Of a DNA stretch of 64,000 nucleotides, positions 50,253-59,883 are shown in pieces. Position numbers and translations under genes: made by a program. Every line of letters starts with the position of its first letter. The first letter of the stretch is position 1. The notes beneath the pieces were generated by a model. The model was not told the DNA's origin, did not search any database, and saw nothing but the letters and a program-made list of their open reading frames with translations. This DNA comes from CBDFKJ01 sp965248805 (GTDB lineage: Bacteria > Pseudomonadota > Alphaproteobacteria > UBA6615), in assembly GCA_965248805.1 (NCBI GenBank), contig CBDFKJ010000009.1:1302001-1366000 (forward strand). Reading direction: 5' to 3'.

Positions 50253-51284
50253 ATGGCGACAGCACCTGATTTGCCGCCCCTGATCGGCGAAAGCCCGGCC
50301 TTTCTGGAGCTGCTGGACCACGTCTCACGGCTGGCACCGCTCGACCGGCCGCTGCTGGTCGTCGGCGAGCGCGGCACCGGCAAGGAGCTCATCGCCGCGC
50401 GCCTGCACTACCTGTCGCAGCGCTGGGACCAGAGCTACGTCAAGCTCAACTGCGCGGCGCTGCCCAAGGATCTCTTGGAGAGCGAGCTGTTCGGGAACGA
50501 GGCCGGTGCGTTTACGGGTGCGGCCCGGCGTCGCGTGGGTCGCTTCGAGGCGGCTGACAACGGCACGCTGTTCCTCGACGAAATCGCCAATGCCGGCGCC
50601 GCGGTGCAGGAGAAGATACTGCACACCGTCGAGTACGGCTCGTTCGAGCGTGTCGGCAGCAACGAACCGATCGCGGTAGACGTGCGTGTGATCGGGGCCA
50701 CCAATGTCGACCTGCGCCGGGAAGTGGCCGCCGGGCGGTTCCGTGCCGATCTGCTCGATCGGCTGGCCTTCGATGTCGTGACGGTGCCGCCTTTGCGGGC
50801 GCGGCCGCAAGATGTGCCGATCCTGGCGCAGCATTTCGGCGCCGGCATGGCCCGGGCGTTGGGCTGGCCGCGCTTTCGTGGATTCACGTCGGCGGCCCTA
50901 GCCGACTTGGCCGCGTATCGCTGGCCAGGCAATGTCCGCGAACTGCGCAACGTCGTCGAGCGGGCGCTGGCCCGCGCGCCGGCGCCCGATCGGCTTATTG
51001 GAGAGCTGACGTTCGATCCGTTTGAATCGCGTTTTGCGCCGAAAGGCCGAATTGCAGCCGATGCGACGACCGCGTTGCCCGCGGAACCGTCACGCGGCGG
51101 GGATGACGTGCCTGATATTGGCCGCGGGCAGACCGACTATCGGACGGCGGTAGCGGCATACGAGCGCCGCATTCTATCGCGCGCCCTGGACGTCAATCGC
51201 CACAACCAGCGTGCCACCGCCAGGCACCTTGGCCTGAGCTATCACCAACTGCGCAACGCACTGCGCAAGCACGCGCTCAACTAG
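50253..51284 (+). CDS. pspF: PspF-type sigma-54 activator
   Basis: 343 residues. No receiver domain; it begins directly with the AAA+ module: Walker A GERGTGKE (38-45), the sigma-54 loop GAFTGA (85-90), Walker B LFLDEI, and WPGNVRELRNVVERA. A Fis-type HTH ends the protein (HNQRATARHLGLSYHQLRNAL). Lack of an N-terminal regulatory domain is typical of PspF, which is held inactive by PspA. Divergent from the psp operon. Confidence 0.93.
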   Translation: MATAPDLPPLIGESPAFLELLDHVSRLAPLDRPLLVVGERGTGKELIAARLHYLSQRWDQSYVKLNCAALPKDLLESELFGNEAGAFTGAARRRVGRFEAADNGTLFLDEIANAGAAVQEKILHTVEYGSFERVGSNEPIAVDVRVIGATNVDLRREVAAGRFRADLLDRLAFDVVTVPPLRARPQDVPILAQHFGAGMARALGWPRFRGFTSAALADLAAYRWPGNVRELRNVVERALARAPAPDRLIGELTFDPFESRFAPKGRIAADATTALPAEPSRGGDDVPDIGRGQTDYRTAVAAYERRILSRALDVNRHNQRATARHLGLSYHQLRNALRKHALN

Positions 51285-51310
51285 CGCCAAGATTGGAGTC
51301 TGGTGGGGCG

Positions 51311-51823
51311 CTACGGCCGCCAGGTTTCGGTAACCGGCAGATCGACCTTGTATTTGCGCACCAGCGCGTCGTCGTCTTCGACGGTCAGCCAGACGCGAAA
51401 GTAGCCGTCCTTGAACTTGTGCTCGACGACCCGGCCTTCGGCCGTGCCACCGTCGCCGAAGTCCCATGAATAGCGCACGATCTCGCCGTCGGCGTCAAAA
51501 GAGTGCGAGGCGTCGAACACGACCATCACGTTCTTGTCGGGATAAATCGGCGACCATTCGAAAGTCGGCACCGGCGCTTCGATCTTCGTCAGCGACTGCA
51601 CGCTTGCCCCGGCGTCGTGGACGCTGACCGTTACCGCGTCCCCGGCTTGAAGACCGGCGACGACATCGGCGTCGGTAAACCTGAACACGTCGCCGGCCTC
51701 TAGCGTCAGTTCCATTCTGGCGACATCGATGGCGGTAATGGTGCCGGTGATGTCATCCGCAAGGACGGGGCCGACGGCCGTCAATGCCGCACCGGCGATG
51801 AGGCCTGCGAATATTTTGCGCAT
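51311..51823 (-). CDS. Secreted protein with DUF1344-like and PKD domains
   Basis: 170 residues from the ATG at 51823 (MRKIFAGLIAGAALTAVGPVLA, a clear Sec signal peptide). The first mature part (DDITGTITAIDVARMELTLEAGDVF) is a small OB-like domain as in DUF1344. The second half is a PKD domain with the hallmark YSWDFGDGGTAEG. Likely periplasmic; role unknown. A start five codons further upstream is possible but less typical for a signal peptide. Confidence 0.72.
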   Translation of the reverse strand: MRKIFAGLIAGAALTAVGPVLADDITGTITAIDVARMELTLEAGDVFRFTDADVVAGLQAGDAVTVSVHDAGASVQSLTKIEAPVPTFEWSPIYPDKNVMVVFDASHSFDADGEIVRYSWDFGDGGTAEGRVVEHKFKDGYFRVWLTVEDDDALVRKYKVDLPVTETWRP

Positions 51824-52032
51824 CTCGATAATCTCCACCGCCTAACCTGCCGTTCAAAGCCGTGCGCCGGGTCTTGGCATCTGGCCCCCTTTGTAGCGCG
51901 TCAACAGAAATAGGTCGTTCAGCCCGCGAATGCCACATCGGCAACGTCCATAGATTGCCCGTTTCGGGCGCCTCACATACAAGTGACGGCGATTGTGTTT
52001 ACGGCGACCACGGCATCGCCGAGACATCGACA

Positions 52033-53034
52033 ATGCGGTCAATTGCGGATTTCAGGCGGTGTGCCGCCGCCCCGTTTGTGGTGGCGACGATCGCGTTTGC
52101 CGGCTTGGCGGCGCCGGCGTCGGCCAACCCCGAGTTCTGGCAATTCGAGTGGCCGAACACCGATTTCTCCAAGTACAGCGTCGCCTTTTCCGACATCATA
52201 TCCGGCGGACCGCCGAAGGACGGCATCCCGTCCATCGACAATCCGGCATTCGCGCCTCATGCCGAGGTCACGGACATCGCCGACACCGAGCCGGTGATCA
52301 GCCTCTCGATTGCCGGCGAAGCCCGCGCCTATCCGCTGCAGATCCTGATGTGGCACGAGATCGTCAACGACACCATCGGCGACGTGTCGGTCACAGTCAC
52401 CTACTGCCCGCTGTGCAATTCGGCCATCGCCTTCGACCGCCGCGTCGGCGATCGGGTGCTCGATTTCGGCACCACCGGCAAGCTGCGCAACTCCGATCTT
52501 GTCATGTATGACCGCCAGACCGAATCCTGGTGGCAGCAATTCATGGGCGAGGCGATCATCGGCGAGATGACCGGCCCGCTGCTGACGATGCTGCCCGTGC
52601 GTGTCGAGTCCTTCGCCCGCTACCAGGAGCGCCATCCCGACGGCCTGGTTCAGGTCCCAAGGGGTCGCGCCCTGCGTGACTATGGCTACAATCCCTACCG
52701 TGGCTATGACTCGTCGTGCTGGCCGTTCCTGTACCGCGGCGACGTGCCGGAGGGTTTGGCGCCGCTGGCCTATGTCCTGGCGGTCGGCGAGACGGCCTGG
52801 AGCCTGGACCTGCTGCGGGAGCGCGGAACCATCGAGCACGACGATCTCGTCATTACCTGGGAGCCGGGCCAGAACTCTGCGCTCGACGCGCCACAGATCG
52901 CCGACGGCCGCGATATCGGCAATGTCACCGTCCAGCGGCGGCAGGACGGCGAACTGGTGGACGTGGTCCACGATCTGACCTTTGCGTTCACGTTCCACGC
53001 GTTCCACCCGGAAGCGGATATCATCACGCGTTAG
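52033..53034 (+). CDS. DUF3179 domain secreted protein
   Basis: 333 residues from the ATG at 52033, which gives a signal peptide ending AGLAAPASA. The mature part is DUF3179, with IPSIDNPAFAPHAEV, then RAYPLQILMWHEIVNDTIGDVSVTVTYCPLCNSAIAF holding the conserved Cys pair, LRNSDLVMYDRQTESWWQQF and YDSSCWPFLYRG. Function of the family is not established; the Cys and His residues suggest a metal or redox site. An upstream in-frame start (51862) would bury the signal peptide and is rejected. Confidence 0.82.
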   Translation: MRSIADFRRCAAAPFVVATIAFAGLAAPASANPEFWQFEWPNTDFSKYSVAFSDIISGGPPKDGIPSIDNPAFAPHAEVTDIADTEPVISLSIAGEARAYPLQILMWHEIVNDTIGDVSVTVTYCPLCNSAIAFDRRVGDRVLDFGTTGKLRNSDLVMYDRQTESWWQQFMGEAIIGEMTGPLLTMLPVRVESFARYQERHPDGLVQVPRGRALRDYGYNPYRGYDSSCWPFLYRGDVPEGLAPLAYVLAVGETAWSLDLLRERGTIEHDDLVITWEPGQNSALDAPQIADGRDIGNVTVQRRQDGELVDVVHDLTFAFTFHAFHPEADIITR

Positions 53035-53166
53035 TCGCGCCTGCGAGGCGCGCTAGGTACCTGGCGCGCCGATCGACGGCACCGATTGAAACGAACATGC
53101 CGAAGCCGCGGAGCCTTGTCTCGCGGGGTTGCGCCTTGACCTGCGTGCGGGTGATAAGGACCCACC

Positions 53167-55266
53167 ATGCCGCTGGATGAGGACTCGCGCGACACCGCCG
53201 GTGTAACCCGATTGTATTCGGCGTGTCCGCACGACTGCCCCAGCACCTGCGCACTCGAGGTCGAGCGGCTCGATGCGAGCACAATCGGGCGCATTCATGG
53301 CGCCCGAGATCATCCCTATACCGCCGGTGTTGTCTGCGCCAAGGTCGCGCGCTACGCCGAGCGTGTGCACCATCCCGACCGCCTGGCGCGGCCGCTCAAG
53401 CGCGTCGGCGACAAGGGATGCGGGCGCGACGGTTTCATTGAGATCGACTGGGAAGATGCGCTCGACGAGGTCACCGAGCAGCTGACGCGCGCGGCCCAGC
53501 GCTTTGGTGGCGAGACCGTGTGGCCGTATCACTATGCCGGCACCATGGGCCTGGTGCAGCGCGATGGGATCTGCCGCCTGCGCCACACTATGGGCTACTC
53601 GCGCCAGCTGGAGACGATTTGCAGCTCGCTGTCGGACGCCGGCTGGCTCGCCGGCGCCGGTGCCAAGTGGGGCACGGACGCGCGCGAGATCGCCGACCAT
53701 TCGGACCTAATCGTGGTGTGGGGCTGCAACCCCGTGCACACGCAGGTCAACCTGATGACCCACGTGAGCCGCGCCCGGCGTTCACGCGGTGCCAAGCTGG
53801 TGGTCGTCGATCCCTACCGCACCGCCAGCGCGCGGCAGGCCGATGTCCATCTGATACCCCGTCCCGGCACCGATGGAGCGCTGGCGTGCGCGGTGATGCA
53901 CGTGCTGTTCGCCGAAGGATTATCCGACCGCGACTACCTCGCCGAATATAGCGACGCGCCGGCGGAGCTGGAGCGCCATCTGGCCGAGCGTACGCCGGAA
54001 TGGGCGGCGCAAATCACCGGGGTGCCCGCAGGCGAGATCGTCGCCTTCGCGCGCTTGTATGGCGCGACCCAGCGCAGCTATTTGCGCCTCGGCTACGGCT
54101 TCACGCGGTCACGCAACGGCGCGGCCAACATGCATGCGGTGAGTTGCCTGCCTGCGGTCACAGGTGCGTGGCGGCACAAGGGCGGCGGCGCACTTTATTC
54201 CAATGGCGGCCTGTATCGGGTCGATCAGACGCTGATCAAAGGCCTGGATCGTCTCGATGAGTCGGTCCGCATCCTCGACATGTCGCGCATCGGTCCGGTG
54301 CTGACCGGCGACACACATGACCTCGGCGATGGACCGCCGGTGACCGCATTGTTCATTCAGAACACCAACCCCATGGTGGTCGCGCCGGAACTCACCAAAG
54401 TGCACGCTGGCTTTGCGCGCGACGATTTGTTCGTGTGCGTGCACGAACAATTCCTCACCGACACCGCGCGCATGGCCGACATCGTACTGCCGGCGACGAC
54501 GTTTCTGGAACATGACGACATGTACCAGGCCGGCGCGCATACGTTCCTGCAAGTGACCAAGACTGTGATCGAGCCGCGGGGCGAGGCGCGGTCCAACCAC
54601 GACGTTCTTTGCGCGCTGGCGAAGTGCCTGGGCGCCGATCATCCCGCGTTCGAAATGACCGCCTGGCAGCTGATTGACCAGGCGCTTGCCGCTTCCGGCC
54701 ATCCCGATGCCGAGACCATCTGGCGCAACGAGGGCCACGACTGCGCGAAATCGTTCGACGATGCGCATTTCCTGCGCGGCTTCGGTCACCCGGACGGCAA
54801 GTTCCATTTCGCCCCCGATTGGGCGCGTATTGGCCAGGACGACGCGACCATGCCACGCTTGCCGGACCACCATGCGGTCATTGACGAGGCGAACGCCGCG
54901 CACGCGTTTCGTCTGGTGGCGGCACCGGCGCGAAACTTCCTCAACTCGTCCTTCACCGAAACGCCGACCAGCCGTGCCAAGGAAGGCCGGCCCGAGGCGA
55001 TGGTGCATCCCGATGACTGTGCGGCGTTGGGCGTCACCGCGGGCGATCTGCTTCGGCTCGGCAACTCGCGCGGACAGGTGCGGGTGCATGTCAGGCCTTT
55101 CGACGGGCTGCAGCGCGGTGTGGTGGTCGTGGAGAGCATCTGGCCGAACGCCAGCTTCGTCGACGGCGTCGGTATCAACGCGTTGATCAGCGCCGATACC
55201 GGTCCGCCGCGCGGCGGCGCGGTGTTCCACGATACCGCGGTGTGGCTCGAACGGGCGCAGCCGTGA
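53167..55266 (+). CDS. Molybdopterin-dependent oxidoreductase with N-terminal Fe4S4
   Basis: 699 residues of the DMSO-reductase superfamily. Cluster ligands are C20-x3-C24-x3-C28 and C57 (ACPHDCPSTC and GVVCAKV). The Mo-bisMGD domains contain VWGCNPVHTQ, ADIVLPATTFLEHDD, and a C-terminal aspartate-decarboxylase-like barrel (AAPARNFLNSSFTETPTS). The residue at the Mo-ligand position is uncertain (CSSLSD region). No Tat signal, so it is cytosolic. Substrate unknown. No beta or gamma subunit genes adjoin. Confidence 0.85.
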   Translation: MPLDEDSRDTAGVTRLYSACPHDCPSTCALEVERLDASTIGRIHGARDHPYTAGVVCAKVARYAERVHHPDRLARPLKRVGDKGCGRDGFIEIDWEDALDEVTEQLTRAAQRFGGETVWPYHYAGTMGLVQRDGICRLRHTMGYSRQLETICSSLSDAGWLAGAGAKWGTDAREIADHSDLIVVWGCNPVHTQVNLMTHVSRARRSRGAKLVVVDPYRTASARQADVHLIPRPGTDGALACAVMHVLFAEGLSDRDYLAEYSDAPAELERHLAERTPEWAAQITGVPAGEIVAFARLYGATQRSYLRLGYGFTRSRNGAANMHAVSCLPAVTGAWRHKGGGALYSNGGLYRVDQTLIKGLDRLDESVRILDMSRIGPVLTGDTHDLGDGPPVTALFIQNTNPMVVAPELTKVHAGFARDDLFVCVHEQFLTDTARMADIVLPATTFLEHDDMYQAGAHTFLQVTKTVIEPRGEARSNHDVLCALAKCLGADHPAFEMTAWQLIDQALAASGHPDAETIWRNEGHDCAKSFDDAHFLRGFGHPDGKFHFAPDWARIGQDDATMPRLPDHHAVIDEANAAHAFRLVAAPARNFLNSSFTETPTSRAKEGRPEAMVHPDDCAALGVTAGDLLRLGNSRGQVRVHVRPFDGLQRGVVVVESIWPNASFVDGVGINALISADTGPPRGGAVFHDTAVWLERAQP

Positions 55267-56078
55267 TCGGCGGCCAGCACATCATCGTCCTCGGCAATCA
55301 GAAGGGCGGTACCGGCAAATCGACCACGGCGATGCACCTGATCGCCAGCCTGTTGCACCGCGGCTATGGCGTCGGCGCCGTCGATCTGGATGCGGCTCAG
55401 GGCACGCTCAGCCGCTATGCGAAAAACCGCCGAGAGTTCAGTGCACGCAGCGGCGTGCGGTTGCCGCAGCCGGAGATGCGCGCTGTGCCGCCGAGCGATC
55501 TGGCCGATCGCGATGCCGCCCAGGCGGAGGAGGCGGCGCGACTGGCGGATGCGCTGCAGGAACTGTCCCACTGCGCGTTCATCGTCATCGACACGGCCGG
55601 CAACGCCGATCACCTGGCGCGCCTCGGCCATAGCTACGCCGACACCCTGATCACACCGCTCAATGACAGCTTCATCGACCTCGATCTGCTGGCGGAGATC
55701 GATCCCGAGACCTACCGCGTCATGCGTCCCAGCCAATACAGCGTCATGGTCTGGGAGCAGCGCAAGGCACGGGCGCTGCGTGACCGCAGTTCGATCGACT
55801 GGGTGGTGACGCGCAACCGATTGGCCTCGCTGGAGTCGCGCAACCGGCGGCACATGAAAAACGCGCTCGCCGAATTGTCCCGGCGCATCGGTTTCCGGTT
55901 GGCGCCCGGCTTCGGCGAGCGCGTCATCTTCCGCGAGTTGTTCCTCAACGGCCTGACCCTGCTCGACATGCGCGACAGTGGCCACAAGCTGACCATGTCG
56001 CACGTCGCGGCCCGCCAGGAGGTGCGGGCCTTGCTCGATGCCATCGGTCTCGCGCCGGCCGCCGCGGCAGCCGAGTAG
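55263..56078 (+). CDS. mipZ: MipZ-type division-plane positioning ATPase
   Basis: 271 residues from a GTG overlapping the previous stop (GTGA). An ATG seven codons earlier (55242) is an alternative. The deviant Walker A GNQKGGTGKSTTAMH and VDLDAAQGTLSRYAKNRREF resemble MipZ, which forms a ParB-bound gradient that keeps FtsZ at midcell in Alphaproteobacteria. Later blocks DTAGNADHL and DWVVTRNRLASLESRN also fit. It is not next to parAB, as usual for mipZ. Confidence 0.85.
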   Translation: MIGGQHIIVLGNQKGGTGKSTTAMHLIASLLHRGYGVGAVDLDAAQGTLSRYAKNRREFSARSGVRLPQPEMRAVPPSDLADRDAAQAEEAARLADALQELSHCAFIVIDTAGNADHLARLGHSYADTLITPLNDSFIDLDLLAEIDPETYRVMRPSQYSVMVWEQRKARALRDRSSIDWVVTRNRLASLESRNRRHMKNALAELSRRIGFRLAPGFGERVIFRELFLNGLTLLDMRDSGHKLTMSHVAARQEVRALLDAIGLAPAAAAAE

Positions 56079-56151
56079 GCGCGCCGGGGTCTTGTAGCCG
56101 CGTCGGACAGGCGCACATAATGGCCATGACGGCAAACCACGCCCCGGGCGC

Positions 56152-56871
56152 ATGAGCAACGGCAAGGACAAGCTACCGACGCAGCCATCTTCGGCGTCGG
56201 AGGTCGCAAAATTCCTGGAAAAAGTGGCACGGGCACCCGTGCCGCGCGCGGCTGGCGAACGTGGCCGGCTGATCTTCGCCATCGATGCGACGGCCAGCCG
56301 CGAACCGACCTGGGACATGGCGTGCGATATCCAAGCCAAGATGTTCGAGGAGACGGCGAGTCTCGGCGGACTGGAGATCCAGCTTTGCTACTATCGCGGC
56401 CACGGCCAGTTCCGCGCCACGGGGTGGCTGACGGGCGCGGACGACCTGATTGGCCGCATGACGCGCGTCCATTGCCTCGCCGGGGTGACCCAGATCGGCA
56501 AGGTCTTGCGCCATTCGGTCAAGGAAGCGCGGGCGCAGAGGGTCCACGCCGTGGTGTTCGTCGGTGACGTGGTCGAAGAGGATATCGACCAGCTCGGCCA
56601 TACCGCGGGCGAGCTCGGCTTGCTCGGCGTCCCGGTGTTCGTTTTCCACGAAGGCGGCGAGCCGACGTCGCGGCGCGCGTTCCAGCAGATCGCCAGGCTG
56701 TCCGGCGGCGCCTATTGCGCCTTCGATGTCGGCAGCGCTCATCAATTGCAGGAGCTTTTGACGGCGGTCGCCGTGTTCTCGGCCGGTGGCCGGCGCGCGC
56801 TGGAGCACTATGGCAAGAAGCGCGGCGGCAAGGTCTTGCAACTCACCCACCAATTGGCGGGCCGTAGCTAG
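56152..56871 (+). CDS. VWA-like domain protein
   Basis: 239 residues. LIFAIDATASREPTWDMAC provides a variant MIDAS (DxTxS), with VHAVVFVGDVVEEDIDQLG and LLGVPVFVFHEGGEP completing a von Willebrand A fold. No signal peptide, so cytosolic. It precedes the DnaJ-type gene by 3 bp, and homologous pairs are common next to mipZ-like genes in Alphaproteobacteria (from memory). Role unknown. Confidence 0.75.
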   Translation: MSNGKDKLPTQPSSASEVAKFLEKVARAPVPRAAGERGRLIFAIDATASREPTWDMACDIQAKMFEETASLGGLEIQLCYYRGHGQFRATGWLTGADDLIGRMTRVHCLAGVTQIGKVLRHSVKEARAQRVHAVVFVGDVVEEDIDQLGHTAGELGLLGVPVFVFHEGGEPTSRRAFQQIARLSGGAYCAFDVGSAHQLQELLTAVAVFSAGGRRALEHYGKKRGGKVLQLTHQLAGRS

Positions 56872-56874
56872 TCG

Positions 56875-57573
56875 ATGGCCTATTTCTTCCTCGGCATCGC
56901 GCTGCTGACGATCCTGCTGCTGTTCGGGCGTGGGTTCGTCGGGGCGGACCTGAAATCGCTGGCGCGGGCGTTGCGCTGGCTGGCCGCCATAGTCGGCGTC
57001 GCGTTAGTGGTTTTCATGGCATTGTCCGGGCGTTGGTCTTGGTTGCCGGCGCTGCTGGTGCCGGCCCTGCCGTGGCTGATGCGCATGCGCGCGTTGGCGG
57101 CGATGGCCAAGAACGCCCGCGGCCCATCGGCGGGCCAGGCCTCCAGCGTCGAGACGCCGTTTCTACGCATGGTTTTGAACCATGACTCCGGTGAGATGGA
57201 TGGCGACGTGCTGCAGGGACAGTTCGCCGGACGCAAGCTGGGCGCGCTCGCGCGCGCGGAGGTGCTGGCGCTGTGGCAGGAGTGTTCCCACGACGAGCAA
57301 TCGCGCCTGGTGTTGGAGACCTATCTGGATCGGATTCACGGCACCGGTTGGCGCGAAGAGGCCGGCGCGCCGGCCGGCTCCGCAGACTCGCACACCGGCA
57401 TGTCGGCCCAAGAGGCACGCGAAATCCTGGGCCTCGAAGGCGACGTCTCGGCGGCCGACATCGATACCGCCTATCGGCGTCTGATGCTCAAGATGCACCC
57501 CGATCATGGCGGCTCCGACTGGATGGCGGCCAAGATCAACCGTGCCCGCGAGGTGCTTCTGGCGCAGACCTAG
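56875..57573 (+). CDS. Membrane-anchored DnaJ-domain protein
   Basis: 232 residues. Two N-terminal membrane helices (FFLGIALLTILLLFG and LAAIVGVALVVFMAL). A linker follows, then a C-terminal J domain with AREILGLEGDVSAADIDTAYRRLMLKMHPDHGGSDWMAAKINRAREVLL including the HPD tripeptide. Such TIM14-like proteins stimulate Hsp70 at the membrane. Coupled to the VWA gene upstream. Confidence 0.85.
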   Translation: MAYFFLGIALLTILLLFGRGFVGADLKSLARALRWLAAIVGVALVVFMALSGRWSWLPALLVPALPWLMRMRALAAMAKNARGPSAGQASSVETPFLRMVLNHDSGEMDGDVLQGQFAGRKLGALARAEVLALWQECSHDEQSRLVLETYLDRIHGTGWREEAGAPAGSADSHTGMSAQEAREILGLEGDVSAADIDTAYRRLMLKMHPDHGGSDWMAAKINRAREVLLAQT

Positions 57574-57645
57574 CGTCGCTTGCGTGCCGCGTGGGCGCTA
57601 TGGCACAAGGGCCGGGGCGGTTCGGACTCTCAGGAATTTCTCGTG

Positions 57646-58530
57646 ATGACGGCCAGGGTGCGTAAGGCGGTATTTCCCGTGGGCGGGCTGGGCACGCGCT
57701 TTTTGCCGGCGACCAAGGCCCTGCCGAAGGAGATGTTGCCGCTGATCGACAAACCGATCATCCAATACGCGGTCGAGGAAGCGGCCGCCGCCGGCATCGA
57801 GGATTTCATTTTCGTTACCGGCCGCGGCAAGCAGGCGATCGAGGATCACTTCGATCACGCGTTCGAGCTGGAGACGGCGCTGCAGGAGCGCGGCAAGACG
57901 GCGGAGCTCGATCAGGTGCGCGGCGCCATCTTCGCGTCCGGTCAGATCGCCTACACGCGCCAGCAGGAGCCGCTGGGTCTGGGCCATGCCGTTTGGTGCG
58001 CCCGCGAACTCGTCGGCAACGAACCATTTGCGGTGCTGCTGGCCGACGATGTGGTGCAGGCCGACACACCGTGTTTGGCCCAGATGATGGCCGCCTATGA
58101 CACTGCCGGCGGCAATCTGGTCGCCACGATGAATGTCGCGCCCGAGCAGGTCTCGCGCTACGGCATCATCGACACCGATGACGCCGACGCGGCGCTCGTG
58201 CTGGTGCATGGGCTGGTCGAAAAGCCGGCGGTGGATAGCGCGCCATCGACGCTCGCCGTGATCGGCCGCTATGTGCTGCAGCCCGAGGTCTTCGCGATTC
58301 TGGGCGAGGGCGTGCGTGGCGCCGGCAACGAAATCCAGCTGACCGACGCCATGGCGCGCCTGATCGGTCAACAACCGTTCCATGCCCTTCGCTTCGAAGG
58401 CAAGCGCTTCGACTGTGGCGACAAGCTTGGTTTTATCGAGGCGACGCTCGCTTTCGCCCTGGCGCGTGAAGACCTGGGTGCCGGCGCACGGCGCGCTATT
58501 GATGCCTACGCCACGGGGGCTTCCGCCTAG
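57646..58530 (+). CDS. galU: UTP-glucose-1-phosphate uridylyltransferase
   Basis: 294 residues from ATG 57646. KAVFPVGGLGTRFLPATKALPKEMLPLIDKPIIQYAVEEA is the nucleotidyltransferase signature. FVTGRGKQAIEDHFD, VLLADDVV and GNEIQLTDAMARL follow. It makes UDP-glucose from UTP and glucose-1-phosphate for envelope polysaccharide. It lies directly before ugd, with no gap. Confidence 0.95.
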   Translation: MTARVRKAVFPVGGLGTRFLPATKALPKEMLPLIDKPIIQYAVEEAAAAGIEDFIFVTGRGKQAIEDHFDHAFELETALQERGKTAELDQVRGAIFASGQIAYTRQQEPLGLGHAVWCARELVGNEPFAVLLADDVVQADTPCLAQMMAAYDTAGGNLVATMNVAPEQVSRYGIIDTDDADAALVLVHGLVEKPAVDSAPSTLAVIGRYVLQPEVFAILGEGVRGAGNEIQLTDAMARLIGQQPFHALRFEGKRFDCGDKLGFIEATLAFALAREDLGAGARRAIDAYATGASA

Positions 58531-59883
58531 ATGCGCATCGCGATGATCGGTGCCGGCTATGTCGGGCTCGTGTCCAGCGCCTGCTTCTCGGAGTTCGGCT
58601 GGAACGTCGTCTGCGTCGACAGTAACGAGGCCCGCATCACTCAGTTGCGTTCCGGCGCGATGCCGATCTACGAGCCGGGATTGGCGGCGCTCGTCGACGG
58701 CAACGTGCGCGCCGGTCGGCTTTCCTTCTCTTCCGAGCTTGGCGCCGCCGTTGCCGAGGCCGAAGCCGTGTTCATCGCCGTGGGGACGCCGTCCCGGCGC
58801 GGCGACGGCCACGCCGATCTGTCGCACGTGTTCAGCGCCGCCGGCAAAATTGCCCAGGCCTTGGACGGCTATACGGCGGTGGTGACCAAGTCGACGGTTC
58901 CGGTCGGCACCGGACGTGAGGTCGGACGGGTCATTCGCCAGGCGCGGGCGGATGCGCAGTTCGATGTGGTGTCCAACCCGGAATTCTTACGCGAAGGGTC
59001 GGCGATCAACGACTTCATGCGCCCCGACCGCGTAGTCATCGGCGCCGAGAGCGAGCGCGCGCGCGACGTCATGCGCGCCTTGTACCGACCCCTGCATCTC
59101 AACGAGGCGCCGATAATTTTCACGACGCTGGAAACGTCGGAGCTGATCAAGTACGCCGCAAACAGTTTTCTCGCGGCCAAGGTTACCTTCGTCAACGAGT
59201 TCGCAGAGCTGTGCGAGCGCGTCGATGCCGACGTGCAGGACGTGGCGCGCGCGGTCGGGCTCGACGGGCGTATCGGTTCAAAGTTTCTTCATGCCGGTCC
59301 GGGGTTCGGCGGTTCCTGTTTTCCGAAGGACGTACGCGCGATCATCAACACCGGCCGCAAGTTCGGCGCACGCCTGTCGATCCTCGAAGCCGTCAACGTC
59401 AGCAACGAGATGCGCAAGTCGGCAATGGCGGACAAAATCATCGCGGCCTGTGGGGGCAGCGTGGCGGGGAAGACGATTGCAGTGCTTGGCGTCACCTTCA
59501 AACCCAATACCGATGACATGCGCGAGGCGCCGAGCTTGGCGATCATTCCGGCGCTCCAATCGGTGGGCGCAAGCGTGCGCGCGTTCGATCCCGCCGGCAT
59601 GGGCGAGGCTCGGAGCCTGCTCGACGACGTCGGCTGGGGCGCGGATGCCTATGATATTATGGATGGCGCCGATGCGCTGGTCATCATTACCGAGTGGAAC
59701 GAGTTTCGCGCGCTCGACCTGGAACGTGTGCACGACCTGTTGGCCTCACCGGTCATCATCGATTTGCGTAACATTTATCGGCCCGCCGAACTGGCCGCGG
59801 CAGGTTTTTTCTATCATAGCATCGGCCGCGCGAGCGCCGCGCCGCGGGACGCATCGTCGCAGGCAAGGATTGTTCAATCATGA
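58531..59883 (+). CDS. ugd: UDP-glucose 6-dehydrogenase
   Basis: 450 residues. N-terminal Rossmann GAGYVGLVSSACF (7-19), TKSTVPVGTGREV, SNPEFLREGSAINDFMRPDRVVIG, and the catalytic Cys at 263 in GFGGSCFPKD. The C-terminal domain has LGVTFKPNTDDMREAPSL. It oxidises UDP-glucose to UDP-glucuronate. It shares an operon with galU and the phosphomutase, ATGA overlap downstream. Confidence 0.95.
   Translation: MRIAMIGAGYVGLVSSACFSEFGWNVVCVDSNEARITQLRSGAMPIYEPGLAALVDGNVRAGRLSFSSELGAAVAEAEAVFIAVGTPSRRGDGHADLSHVFSAAGKIAQALDGYTAVVTKSTVPVGTGREVGRVIRQARADAQFDVVSNPEFLREGSAINDFMRPDRVVIGAESERARDVMRALYRPLHLNEAPIIFTTLETSELIKYAANSFLAAKVTFVNEFAELCERVDADVQDVARAVGLDGRIGSKFLHAGPGFGGSCFPKDVRAIINTGRKFGARLSILEAVNVSNEMRKSAMADKIIAACGGSVAGKTIAVLGVTFKPNTDDMREAPSLAIIPALQSVGASVRAFDPAGMGEARSLLDDVGWGADAYDIMDGADALVIITEWNEFRALDLERVHDLLASPVIIDLRNIYRPAELAAAGFFYHSIGRASAAPRDASSQARIVQS

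Noticed and set aside
51862..52032. Earlier in-frame start for the DUF3179 gene
   Set aside because: It would place about 57 extra residues before an obvious signal peptide starting at 52033.
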